Origin: Flemingiibacterium sp964603455
GTDB taxonomy: Bacteria; Bacillota; Clostridia; Oscillospirales; CAG-272
Direction: 5' to 3'
DNA length: 16,647 nt
Assembly (NCBI GenBank): GCA_964603455.1
Contig: CAZRVL010000044.1
Span: forward strand, 1-16,647
The notes beneath the pieces are model-generated. The model did not search any database and had not been told where the DNA came from. It saw only the letters and a program-made list of their open reading frames with translations. Below, one piece after another: positions 7,327 to 14,756 of this stretch (position 1 is its first letter; the number at the start of each line of letters is the position of its first letter). The translations under genes were made by a program, and so were the position numbers.

Positions 7327-7354
7327 ACTTTATTTTGATACGAGAGGTGTATAA

Positions 7355-7759
7355 ATGTCTTTTGCGGATGAATTGAGAAAACAGACTATCACAGATGATA
7401 TGCGTGCCGAAGCGCAGAGAAGGGAAATACTTTCAAACTGCGACAGATATGTAGAATCGTTTCGTTATGCGTGCCGTGAAGCTGCACGGAGTGGGAAACG
7501 TTCCTGCACATTGGAGCTTCAAAGCAATTATGACGATAATATCTGCAATTTTTATACAGATGACCGCTCTTTGGCTGACGAGGTATGCGCATATGCAGAT
7601 GAGGCATTGGAGTCGGATGGCTTCAAAAGGCTTGATGTCTCGGTGAAGAGATTTGTCAGCAGCAGGACGATTGATAGAACTATGCTCAAGTGGCTTTTAG
7701 GAAGCTCAAGTCAGGAGAAGATCGTACTTTATACGCTTATCATAAGTGCAAAATGGTGA
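7355..7759 (+). CDS. Uncharacterised 134-residue protein
   Basis: I do not recognise this protein. It is soluble by composition, with a charged, probably helical N-terminal half (DELRKQTITDDMRAEAQRRE near residues 5-24) and a second half that looks mixed alpha/beta (RSCTLELQ at about 49-56; FKRLDVSVKRFV at about 89-100). It has no signal peptide or membrane segment. It contains four cysteines, at roughly 29, 40, 51 and 64, plus one near 78, with no regular spacing. GAGAGG at 7342-7347 lies eight bases before the ATG. It follows the histidine phosphatase by 28 bases and ends shortly before a bidirectional terminator, so both genes probably form one transcript. No function can be given. Confidence 0.75.
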   Translation: MSFADELRKQTITDDMRAEAQRREILSNCDRYVESFRYACREAARSGKRSCTLELQSNYDDNICNFYTDDRSLADEVCAYADEALESDGFKRLDVSVKRFVSSRTIDRTMLKWLLGSSSQEKIVLYTLIISAKW

Positions 7760-7776
7760 GCATTCGCTATAAATAT

Positions 7777-7811
7777 AAAATATCCCCCGCATTTTTGCGG
7801 AGGATATTTTT
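7777..7811. terminator. Bidirectional terminator between convergent genes
   Basis: AAAATATCC (7777-7785) pairs with GGATATTTT (7802-7810). After one C-A mismatch, CCGCA (7787-7791) pairs with TGCGG (7796-7800) around a TTTT loop. The flanking A and T runs give a U tail on both strands. It serves the plus-strand 134-residue gene and the minus-strand ABC gene, whose stop codon is 12 bases away. Confidence 0.9.
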
Positions 7812-7822
7812 GTATTATCCGA

Positions 7823-10807
7823 TCATTCTGATCTCAGTGCGACTACGGGGTCTTTCTTCGATGCCGAACGAGAGGGGATTATGCCGGCGATGAGTGTCAG
7901 GAGGACGCTTATTATTACGAGCGCGACTGCGGCTGTGGGTGGGAGATATGCGCTCAGGTTGTTGATGCCGGTCAAATGGTGGAGAATGAGGTTTATCGGG
8001 ATGCAGAGGAGATATGTGATAAGGACACCAAGAAGTCCCGAGGTGAAGCCGATTATCACGGTCTCGGCGTTGAACATTCCCGAAACATTGCGCTTTGATG
8101 CGCCTATTGCGCGGAGTATACCGATCTCTTTGGTGCGCTCCTGTACAGAGATCAGGGTGATGACACCGATCATTATAGACGATACTATCAGCGAGACGGC
8201 AACGAATGCTATGAGGACATAGGTTATCGCGTTGATTATCGTTGTGACGGACGACATCATTATGCCGACATAATCGGTGTAGGTGATCTTTTCTATGTCA
8301 TCGACCTTGTTGTTATAGGCGGTGATAGCGTCTATTATCGTGTCCTTGTCCTCGAAGCCTGCGGCATAGAGGTTTATAGATGCCGGATCGTCAAGCTCGA
8401 TATAACCGAGCTTTTTGAGGTTTTCATCGTAGGTCGAATCGGAAAATTCGAGCAGCTCATCATAATATTTTGCGCAGTCCTCGGTAGTAAATTCGTTGTT
8501 GTCGAGCATTGCGGCGAGCTGTGCTGATGGAACATCCTTGAGCTGCATTGCGACATTTGCGGCATACTGTGCCTTGACCTGCTCGGCGACCGATTCTGAA
8601 ACGTAGCCCTTGAGCTCTTCATCGCTCATTGAGGAGATATATGCCGAGATAGTGTCTGCGCTCATTCCGGTCTGCTCGCTCATTGCGCTGATTATCGAGG
8701 CTTCTATCTCTTCGCGTGTCATCGGACCTACTATCTGCTCGACCTGAGCATTCAGAATATCGTCTGACGGTATGGACATTATTTTTTTGTACATTTCGGC
8801 TTTCGATTCTTCATCGAGACCCTTTATATGCTCGTTGAATGCGGAAGCTTTTTCGCTGTCATTCTTTGTGCCCTCGTCCTTGAATGAGAGATTTGTGAAA
8901 ATATCTGTTGTCGGGTCATCGAGCTGCGCTTTTATCGCTTCGGAATCCTTGGCATTCTCGATAACGTAGTCGGTAAGCGCGGAGGTATAGCAGATCGAGC
9001 CGGTGAGCATTGCGGATACCGCATCCTCGTTCGGGCGGATTATTCCGACGACCTTCAGGTCTATCGCATTGTCATAGAGATATTTAAGTCCTGCATTCGT
9101 ATCACGAAGGTCGGTATAGAGTCCGGTCGATTCGTCCTTTTGATAGCAGTCGGGAGTCAGGATTATCTTATATTCGGTGTTGCAGACATCCTCATAGCTC
9201 CAGCTCGTGGTCGAATATTCTATAGATTCACGGTTTACTGCGGCTTCGGCTATCGAATTTATATCGTCCTCGGATTTGAGTCCGAGTGCGTAGAGGGTCA
9301 TATCGGCGATCTCGTTGTTCTGGTCGAGAACTATCACGACCTCGTTATAAGCCTCTGCCCATCTGCCGTATACGAGATCATACTGCTTTTTGATTATCGG
9401 GTTTATCGCTTCGCCATCGAGTCCGGGAAGCATCTCCTGCCATGTTCCGCTGTAGCCCATGCCGAGCATTGACGAAACTCCGGTCATATTCGAGCTTTGG
9501 GCAGCCAAGCCGCTCATTTGTGAGCCGAGATATTTGATCATGACCTCACTCATCAGCTCGTTCATATCCGAATGGATTATATTTCCGTCAACGTTTTTCG
9601 TATATGCGAGAAGGTCGAGATCGTATGAATATTTTACGCCGCTGAGTGCTTTTGAGAGATCGGACTCTTTATCGGTGAGCTGGCGTTCGATGTACTGCTT
9701 GAAGGAGGCAAGGTCGTTCTGGCGAGTATCGATATTGCTCATCGCATTGACCATTTCATATAACGCCGGCTTCTGGTATACAGCGTCATTATCATGCTTT
9801 TCTGTCGAACTTGCTGAGTCTATGAAGGTCTGCATCATCGACGAAAGGTCTACATGGTTCGATTCGAGGGTCAGAGGATAGGATGATAGAGTGTCCTCCT
9901 GAACGGTATCGATATAGTTCGTTGTACCCTGTGAGACGGCGGAGATAAGTGCGATACCGATTATACCTATGCTGCCTGCGAATGCGGTCAGCGCGGTGCG
10001 TCCCTTTTTGGTGAACAGATTTTTTAATGAAAGTCCGAAGGATGTGGTCGGCGAGAGGGAAGGCTTTTTCTCGAATAATTTTTTCGCATTTTCATCCTCT
10101 TTTTTGCGTTCCTCGGCTATTTCGGATTCGCGCAGTGGGTCTGAGTCGGAGAGGACGTTTCCGTCGAGCATACGGACTATTCGCGTGGAATATTTTTCGG
10201 CGAGCTCTGGGTTATGCGTGACCATTATGACAAGTCGGTCGGCGGCGATCTCCTTTAAAATATCCATTACCTGTACGCTGGTCTCTGAGTCAAGTGCGCC
10301 GGTCGGTTCATCCGCGAGGATTATATCCGGGTCATTGACTATCGCACGGGCGATCGCTACGCGCTGCATCTGTCCGCCCGACATCTCGCTCGGCTTCTTA
10401 TCGAGCTGATTTCCGAGTCCGACTCTTTCGAGTGCATTCTTTGCACGTTTTCTGCGCTCGGCTTTGCCGACACCCGAAAGGCTCAATGCCAATTCGACAT
10501 TTTGGAGAACGGTCTGATGCGAGATGAGGTTGTATGACTGGAATACGAAGCCTATCGAGTGGTTTCTGTAGGAATCCCAGTCGCGATCTTTGAAATCCTT
10601 TGTCGATACGCCGTTTATTATAAGGTCGCCGCTCGTGTATTGATCGAGTCCGCCGATGATGTTGAGCATTGTTGTTTTTCCGCAGCCCGACTGACCGAGT
10701 ATTGAAACGAATTCATTCGAGCGGAATTGCAGGTCTATTCCCTTAAGTGCGTGAACGGTATTCTCACCTGCAAGATAATCTTTTACGATGTTTTTCAGTT
10801 CTAACAT
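7823..10807 (-). CDS. MacB-like ABC transporter with fused ATPase and FtsX-type permease
   Basis: A 994-residue fusion. Residues 1 to about 225 form a LolD/MacB-type ATPase: Walker A GQSGCGKTT (38-46), Q-loop Gln90, signature SGGQMQR (143-149), Walker B ILADEP (163-168) and the H-loop His in MVTHNPE. A first membrane helix (about 268-293) leads to an extracytoplasmic part of about 555 residues (295-855), rich in acidic and helical stretches. Three more helices end the protein (about 855-886, 915-945 and 955-977), with the FtsX-like tail RSASKKDPVVALRSE. MacB relatives move substrates by mechanotransmission rather than through a channel, for example lipoproteins, peptides or antibiotics. Here no partner membrane-fusion protein is adjacent. 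The ATG at 10805-10807 has AAAGGA upstream. The gene lies downstream of a large lipoprotein gene on the same strand. The cargo is unknown. Confidence 0.9.
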   Translation of the reverse strand: MLELKNIVKDYLAGENTVHALKGIDLQFRSNEFVSILGQSGCGKTTMLNIIGGLDQYTSGDLIINGVSTKDFKDRDWDSYRNHSIGFVFQSYNLISHQTVLQNVELALSLSGVGKAERRKRAKNALERVGLGNQLDKKPSEMSGGQMQRVAIARAIVNDPDIILADEPTGALDSETSVQVMDILKEIAADRLVIMVTHNPELAEKYSTRIVRMLDGNVLSDSDPLRESEIAEERKKEDENAKKLFEKKPSLSPTTSFGLSLKNLFTKKGRTALTAFAGSIGIIGIALISAVSQGTTNYIDTVQEDTLSSYPLTLESNHVDLSSMMQTFIDSASSTEKHDNDAVYQKPALYEMVNAMSNIDTRQNDLASFKQYIERQLTDKESDLSKALSGVKYSYDLDLLAYTKNVDGNIIHSDMNELMSEVMIKYLGSQMSGLAAQSSNMTGVSSMLGMGYSGTWQEMLPGLDGEAINPIIKKQYDLVYGRWAEAYNEVVIVLDQNNEIADMTLYALGLKSEDDINSIAEAAVNRESIEYSTTSWSYEDVCNTEYKIILTPDCYQKDESTGLYTDLRDTNAGLKYLYDNAIDLKVVGIIRPNEDAVSAMLTGSICYTSALTDYVIENAKDSEAIKAQLDDPTTDIFTNLSFKDEGTKNDSEKASAFNEHIKGLDEESKAEMYKKIMSIPSDDILNAQVEQIVGPMTREEIEASIISAMSEQTGMSADTISAYISSMSDEELKGYVSESVAEQVKAQYAANVAMQLKDVPSAQLAAMLDNNEFTTEDCAKYYDELLEFSDSTYDENLKKLGYIELDDPASINLYAAGFEDKDTIIDAITAYNNKVDDIEKITYTDYVGIMMSSVTTIINAITYVLIAFVAVSLIVSSIMIGVITLISVQERTKEIGILRAIGASKRNVSGMFNAETVIIGFTSGLLGVLITYLLCIPINLILHHLTGINNLSAYLPPTAAVALVIISVLLTLIAGIIPSRSASKKDPVVALRSE

Positions 10808-10838
10808 TTCGAAAATCCTTTTGAAAATTTTGATGGAA

Positions 10839-10857
10839 ATATTATATCACAAATCGC
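10839..10857 (-). promoter_or_regulatory. Extended -10 promoter of the ABC transporter gene
   Basis: On the minus strand TATAAT lies at 10846-10841 with TGA before it (TGTGATATAAT). At 17 bases spacing the -35 reads ACCACT, a poor match, so the extended -10 seems to dominate. The 19 bases GCGATTTGTGATATAATAT are identical to those in the promoter at 14543-14561. Confidence 0.6.
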
Positions 10858-10922
10858 TCTGCAAGTGGTTAATTGCGGTTTATTTTTTTATAAATTTACA
10901 GCCGCTTTTTATTAAACTATTT

Positions 10923-13900
10923 CTACATTAAACGAAAAAGCTCCCCGGATTCGGGAAGCTCTTCATCTTTGTTAAAATAATACTCATATGCGCGGTCGAA
11001 ATCGTTTTCAAATTCGTCATTTGTTATTTTTTCGCAGTCGGATTCCTCGATCATCATTGAATCGGTGAAGATATATCTCTGACATTTTTCGTCAAGGCAT
11101 ATTTGAAAGACAGACACATTTTGGTTCGTGAATATTTCAAGCACCGATGGGTCGCCGAACGGCTTCGGCTCATCGAAGACGAGCGTTTGTCCTCTTGCTT
11201 CGAGCCTTGTGAGAAATTTTCCGTTTGGCAGATCTTCTATAGTCAGAACTGCATTCTCGGCATCGATTATCGTGGCGTTCAGGACTATGCTCACGAAGCT
11301 GTCAAATTCGCTTATCAGGTCGGCATAGGTTATAGATATGTCGGTCGAACCGCTTTCGGCGGTGAGCCTTTGGATATTCTTTTCGATCAACTCCGGCATG
11401 GTCTTGCTGATATTAGCCTGCTTTAAAAGCTCATCAAGCTCGAAGATTTCGGATATTGTCAGAGATCTTTCGGGGACAAGGGTCAATTCTCCGTCAACTA
11501 TTTCAGCATTTCCGATCTCCTTGTAAAAGTCATCGAGCGAGGTTATGCGTTCAAATATGATCCTGCCGTTTGTTATGGTCAGGTCGGCGGTATTATAGCG
11601 CATGGCTATACGTTCGTATTTGAGATCGTCATCATCTTCGAAAAATGTCAGATAATCCTCGGTGGATTGGTCATAGGTCGAATAATTTCGGTAGATTCCG
11701 TCATCGGCGAATATATACGTGTCGCCGAAATCGTAGCCGAGTGAGCGGACGATCAGGTATCCATCGACTTCGAATAGGTCAAAGCTGATATGCGAGCCGC
11801 AGGTGATGAGCGGATTGTCAAAGGTCACGTTCTGTCCCTTTACATTCATAAGCACAAGCTCGAACGCATAGCCGTTGTGTGAGAATAACAGAGTCGGTTC
11901 GCCGAGGTCTGTGAGCTTTATGAGGACGTTTGGGACGCTTTTTGTATATATAGCGGACAGATATGACTTCATTGAGTCATAGTCCATCGTAAGCTCCGCA
12001 GTGCCCTCAGGAATGGTCAAAATGTCGCACAGGCGGAACTGCGAGTCGAATTTGTAGGTCAGACGGAGCAGAGCTTCGGACATGATACCGTCACCTAATG
12101 CGATCTTCATGTTGCAGATAACTCTGCCGTTTGAAAATGAATATTCGAAGCTTTGCGTAAGATCGGGCATTTCATAAAAGCTGTTTGATTCGGACTCTTC
12201 GCTGTCGGCTTTATCGTCCGAAGGAAATTCATCGAGTGTCAGATTGAATTTTCCGAATTTATTCGAAAAATGCCAGCCGTTATCTGTGGATTCTATTGAT
12301 ATAGAGCTTATAGCATCCGAAAGTGCATCGAGCTTTCTGAGCTTTTTGTCAGACGAGGTTAGGATATACAGCTCTTCGCGGTGTGTTTCGATATTTGTCT
12401 CGGTCATTTCGTTGGCTTCGAGTACTAAGATAATATCGGGTTCGCCATCGGCATCAAGGTCTTCTTCGAGCAGCCGCATATTATCCGACTGCATTATATT
12501 TTTTGCGGTCGATGAAGTTTCGCCGCAGACGAAAAGCAATTCGCTTTCACTGATCTTCCAAATGCTTGCGTGATCATCCGAAATGTGGAACGGCTCACGT
12601 GCAGAGAATATATTTTCAAGCTGTATTTTGCCATTTGTGTAGGAATATACCATTATTACCGCGGTATTTGTTGCCTTGGTATCGAGCTGTGGATCATCGC
12701 TTTGAACCGACAGTGTGGCGATCAGATGATTTCCCGAAGCTTCACAGTATGTATATTTTCCGACTGTCACCGACATTTCGTTGTTTGAAAAAAGCTCGGT
12801 GTATTTGTCGGAGCTTTCGAAGTCGGAGAGCGGAGAAATTTTAAATTTTTTCGCACCGGTCGGACCTAAGAATATCTCGGCACATTGGACTGCCGATGTA
12901 TTTGATCTGCCATCGGGATAGCTTAAAAGCAGCAGATCGTCTATGCCGTCTCCGTTAAGATCAGACAGTATGAGCGAGGGAGAACAATTCGGCGCAAGCT
13001 TATCGGAGTCGAGCTTGATATTTCCGAATGTCCAACGGATCATGGGAGAGCTGTATGAGCCGTCCGAATCTTTTTTGGCGTAAAGCTTTGCGCTGAGATC
13101 ATCGGTCGCCGTGAGCATCGTGTATCCGCCGAGATATTCGGGCAGGGAGGTATCGACTTTTATATTGTCGGCAGAGAGATAGCCTGAATTTGGCAGATAT
13201 TCTATCGACAGCATTACCGACCATTCATCATCGCCACGTGAAATAACGTATTCGCCGATGACCGAGAATGTGCTTTTTCCCCATCCGAACGGTGTGAGCG
13301 AGCCCGAAAATTTGCAGCTTGAATAGTCAAAATTTTCAATGCTTCCGCTTTCGAGCAGACCGATGAGTTTGGTTTTGTCAAAGCTGATTCGGTCGGTTAT
13401 GCGCAGAGTACGAAGATCGAGATAGTAGATTACGCAGTCAATATCGTTATCGTCTGTGTTTTCAAGGACTATGGCATGAGCTTTGTCCGGCGAAATATTT
13501 GCTTCTTCTATATTAAGATCGAGCTGTTCGTTTTTCAGCGTGAAGGTGTGCTTGCCGATTCCGACCACTTGAAGAAAGCTTGAATCAAATATCTCATCGC
13601 GGTTTTCGAAGCGGAATCTCAGCTCGTTCTCGACCGAATAGAGCATCGGATCACTGCCTTCGCATACGGTCAGGACGAGGTTTTTGTTTGTCGATTGGAA
13701 TGCGTTTTTTCCGATCTCGCAATCACCGCTCGGCATACGTATGCTTTCGAGCGATGAATCGATGAAGCAGTCTCTGCCGATTTTATTTATGCTGTCGGGC
13801 AGATATATATATTTCGCGCTCGAAAAAGCGAATGCGCTCGATTCGATCTCTTCACAGCCGCTGTTTACGTATATTTCCGATATACTTTTGCTGCTGTAGA

Positions 13901-14420
13901 ATGCCATTCCGATGACTTTTACGTTCGATGGAAGGGTGATCTTTTCATTGTTTCCGTTATAACCGACAAGAACTCCGTCACCGATTATCAGAAATTCCTT
14001 ATCTTCGAATTTTGCGCCCTCAAGTGCGCCGAGTCCGACATAACGGACACTTTTCGGAATGTTTACTTCAAATTCCGATTCGGAGATCAGAGAATGACTT
14101 CCTATCCAGACGATCGTATCTGGAAGGACTATTTTTGAAAATGTAAAATTTTCATTAAGAAATTCATCTTCAAGCTTTGCGACCGGCAGGGAATCGATCA
14201 TTTCGGGAATAATGAGCTTGTTGGAGCTTTCGCCGATATATTTTGATATTCCTATATAGTTATTGTATTTGTTATATAAAAATCCGTCTTTTTCACCGCT
14301 TGACAGTATCTCGTCATCCGCGCTTACCGTGACAGCAGTTTTTTGCCGACTGCATCCGCCGAGAATTATGAGCACTGCTATTATGATAAAAAATAGGAGA
14401 CATTGGTTTCGTTTTTTCAT
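10923..14420 (-). CDS. Large surface lipoprotein with BspA-like leucine-rich repeats
   Basis: A predicted 1165-residue secreted lipoprotein. The start is ATG at 14418-14420 (MKKRNQ), because GGGA lies just upstream and a lipoprotein signal follows directly: hydrophobic residues 8-20 and lipobox LGGC with Cys23. A longer in-frame reading up to 14519 would put 33 residues before the signal and would start upstream of the promoter. Residues of about 65-255 contain LRR_5/BspA-type repeats (for example KIVLPDTIVWIGSHSL, KITLPSNVKVIGMAF and YIYLPDSINKIGRDCF). Two FG-GAP/VCBS-like calcium loops follow: DLNGDGIDDLLLLS (487-500) and DLDADGEPDIILVL (654-667). The C-terminal half is beta-rich and unrecognised. 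BspA-like proteins often bind host or matrix proteins, but no ligand can be named. A MacB-like ABC gene follows on the same strand. Confidence 0.82.
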   Translation of the reverse strand: MKKRNQCLLFFIIIAVLIILGGCSRQKTAVTVSADDEILSSGEKDGFLYNKYNNYIGISKYIGESSNKLIIPEMIDSLPVAKLEDEFLNENFTFSKIVLPDTIVWIGSHSLISESEFEVNIPKSVRYVGLGALEGAKFEDKEFLIIGDGVLVGYNGNNEKITLPSNVKVIGMAFYSSKSISEIYVNSGCEEIESSAFAFSSAKYIYLPDSINKIGRDCFIDSSLESIRMPSGDCEIGKNAFQSTNKNLVLTVCEGSDPMLYSVENELRFRFENRDEIFDSSFLQVVGIGKHTFTLKNEQLDLNIEEANISPDKAHAIVLENTDDNDIDCVIYYLDLRTLRITDRISFDKTKLIGLLESGSIENFDYSSCKFSGSLTPFGWGKSTFSVIGEYVISRGDDEWSVMLSIEYLPNSGYLSADNIKVDTSLPEYLGGYTMLTATDDLSAKLYAKKDSDGSYSSPMIRWTFGNIKLDSDKLAPNCSPSLILSDLNGDGIDDLLLLSYPDGRSNTSAVQCAEIFLGPTGAKKFKISPLSDFESSDKYTELFSNNEMSVTVGKYTYCEASGNHLIATLSVQSDDPQLDTKATNTAVIMVYSYTNGKIQLENIFSAREPFHISDDHASIWKISESELLFVCGETSSTAKNIMQSDNMRLLEEDLDADGEPDIILVLEANEMTETNIETHREELYILTSSDKKLRKLDALSDAISSISIESTDNGWHFSNKFGKFNLTLDEFPSDDKADSEESESNSFYEMPDLTQSFEYSFSNGRVICNMKIALGDGIMSEALLRLTYKFDSQFRLCDILTIPEGTAELTMDYDSMKSYLSAIYTKSVPNVLIKLTDLGEPTLLFSHNGYAFELVLMNVKGQNVTFDNPLITCGSHISFDLFEVDGYLIVRSLGYDFGDTYIFADDGIYRNYSTYDQSTEDYLTFFEDDDDLKYERIAMRYNTADLTITNGRIIFERITSLDDFYKEIGNAEIVDGELTLVPERSLTISEIFELDELLKQANISKTMPELIEKNIQRLTAESGSTDISITYADLISEFDSFVSIVLNATIIDAENAVLTIEDLPNGKFLTRLEARGQTLVFDEPKPFGDPSVLEIFTNQNVSVFQICLDEKCQRYIFTDSMMIEESDCEKITNDEFENDFDRAYEYYFNKDEELPESGELFRLM
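10934..10960 (-). terminator. Possible intrinsic terminator inside the 3' end of the lipoprotein gene
   Basis: On the minus strand AGCTTCCC pairs with GGGGAGCT (one G-T wobble, loop GAATCC or shorter), followed by TTTTTCGTTT. The hairpin covers codons for the last residues (SGELF) and sits before the TAG at 10925-10923. It is well formed, but its position in coding sequence means translating ribosomes would normally cover it. Confidence 0.45.
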
Positions 14421-14457
14421 GGGAGTTTCCCTTTTTGTAGAATTATCTTTAAATAAA

Positions 14458-14486
14458 AGTATAACACAATTTCGCGAATTTGTCAA
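14458..14486 (-). promoter_or_regulatory. Promoter of the leucine-rich-repeat lipoprotein gene
   Basis: On the minus strand TTGACA (14486-14481), 17-base spacer and TATACT (14463-14458), with TGT before the -10. The start would be near 14451, which excludes translation from the ATG-like codon at 14519. Confidence 0.78.
14467..14482. promoter_or_regulatory. Candidate operator: 16-base near-palindrome between -35 and -10
   Basis: CAATTTCGCGAATTTG has a perfect TTCGCGAA core and a single mismatched pair in the outer arms. It fills the promoter spacer of the lipoprotein gene and touches the -35 box, the classic place for a repressor. No regulator is assigned. Confidence 0.4.
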
Positions 14487-14530
14487 TAGAATCGCGGCAA
14501 ATTTGTTTTTTAAAATCATACAAAATGCTG

Positions 14531-14559
14531 TTGACTTTAAGTGCGATTTGTGATATAAT
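14531..14559 (+). promoter_or_regulatory. Promoter of the putative toxin-antitoxin operon
   Basis: TTGACT (14531-14536), 17-base spacer and TATAAT (14554-14559), preceded by TGA (extended -10). It diverges from the lipoprotein promoter; the two -35 boxes are 44 bases apart. The leader is only about 17 bases. Confidence 0.82.
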
Positions 14560-14582
14560 ATCCTTAGAAGGGAGTTGAGAAT

Positions 14583-14744
14583 ATGGTATACACTTCAAAT
14601 TGCAAGCGTCCGCTCGTTGTTGCGCCAGAGAAGACCGAAGAGTTCTTGAAGCTCAAACGGGATGAGAAGACATGGAGCGAAATCGAAAAAAGTGCATCGG
14701 AGTTTGAAAAAAACTTAGTTTCACATAAAAAAATCAAGGATTAG
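14583..14744 (+). CDS. Small 53-residue protein, putative antitoxin
   Basis: ATG at 14583 follows AAGGGAG (14568-14574) by eight bases and a good promoter by about 24, so this short frame is very likely translated. The product is 53 residues, highly charged and lysine/glutamate-rich. It starts MVYTSNCKRPLVVAPEKTEE and has a probable helix through residues 16-45 (EEFLKLKRDEKTWSEIEKSA). It ends 12 bases before a GNAT acetyltransferase start. A small charged protein encoded just upstream of a GNAT enzyme under one promoter is the arrangement of GNAT-type toxin-antitoxin operons. In described cases the antitoxin is usually a ribbon-helix-helix (DUF1778-like) protein of 80-100 residues. This one is shorter and does not look like one, so it may neutralise without a separate DNA-binding domain. 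The antitoxin role is inferred from context only. Confidence 0.72.
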   Translation: MVYTSNCKRPLVVAPEKTEEFLKLKRDEKTWSEIEKSASEFEKNLVSHKKIKD

Positions 14745-14756
14745 GATGAATTGACA

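Noticed and set aside
10861..10922. Terminator between the lipoprotein and ABC genes at the GCGG/CCGC pair
   Set aside because: The arms are only four bases, with a loop of over 20 A/T-rich bases and no proper U tail. The hairpin at 10934-10960 is better formed.
14421..14519. 33-codon N-terminal extension of the lipoprotein
   Set aside because: It would begin upstream of the promoter at 14486-14458 and bury the lipoprotein signal. MKKRNQ at 14420 fits better.
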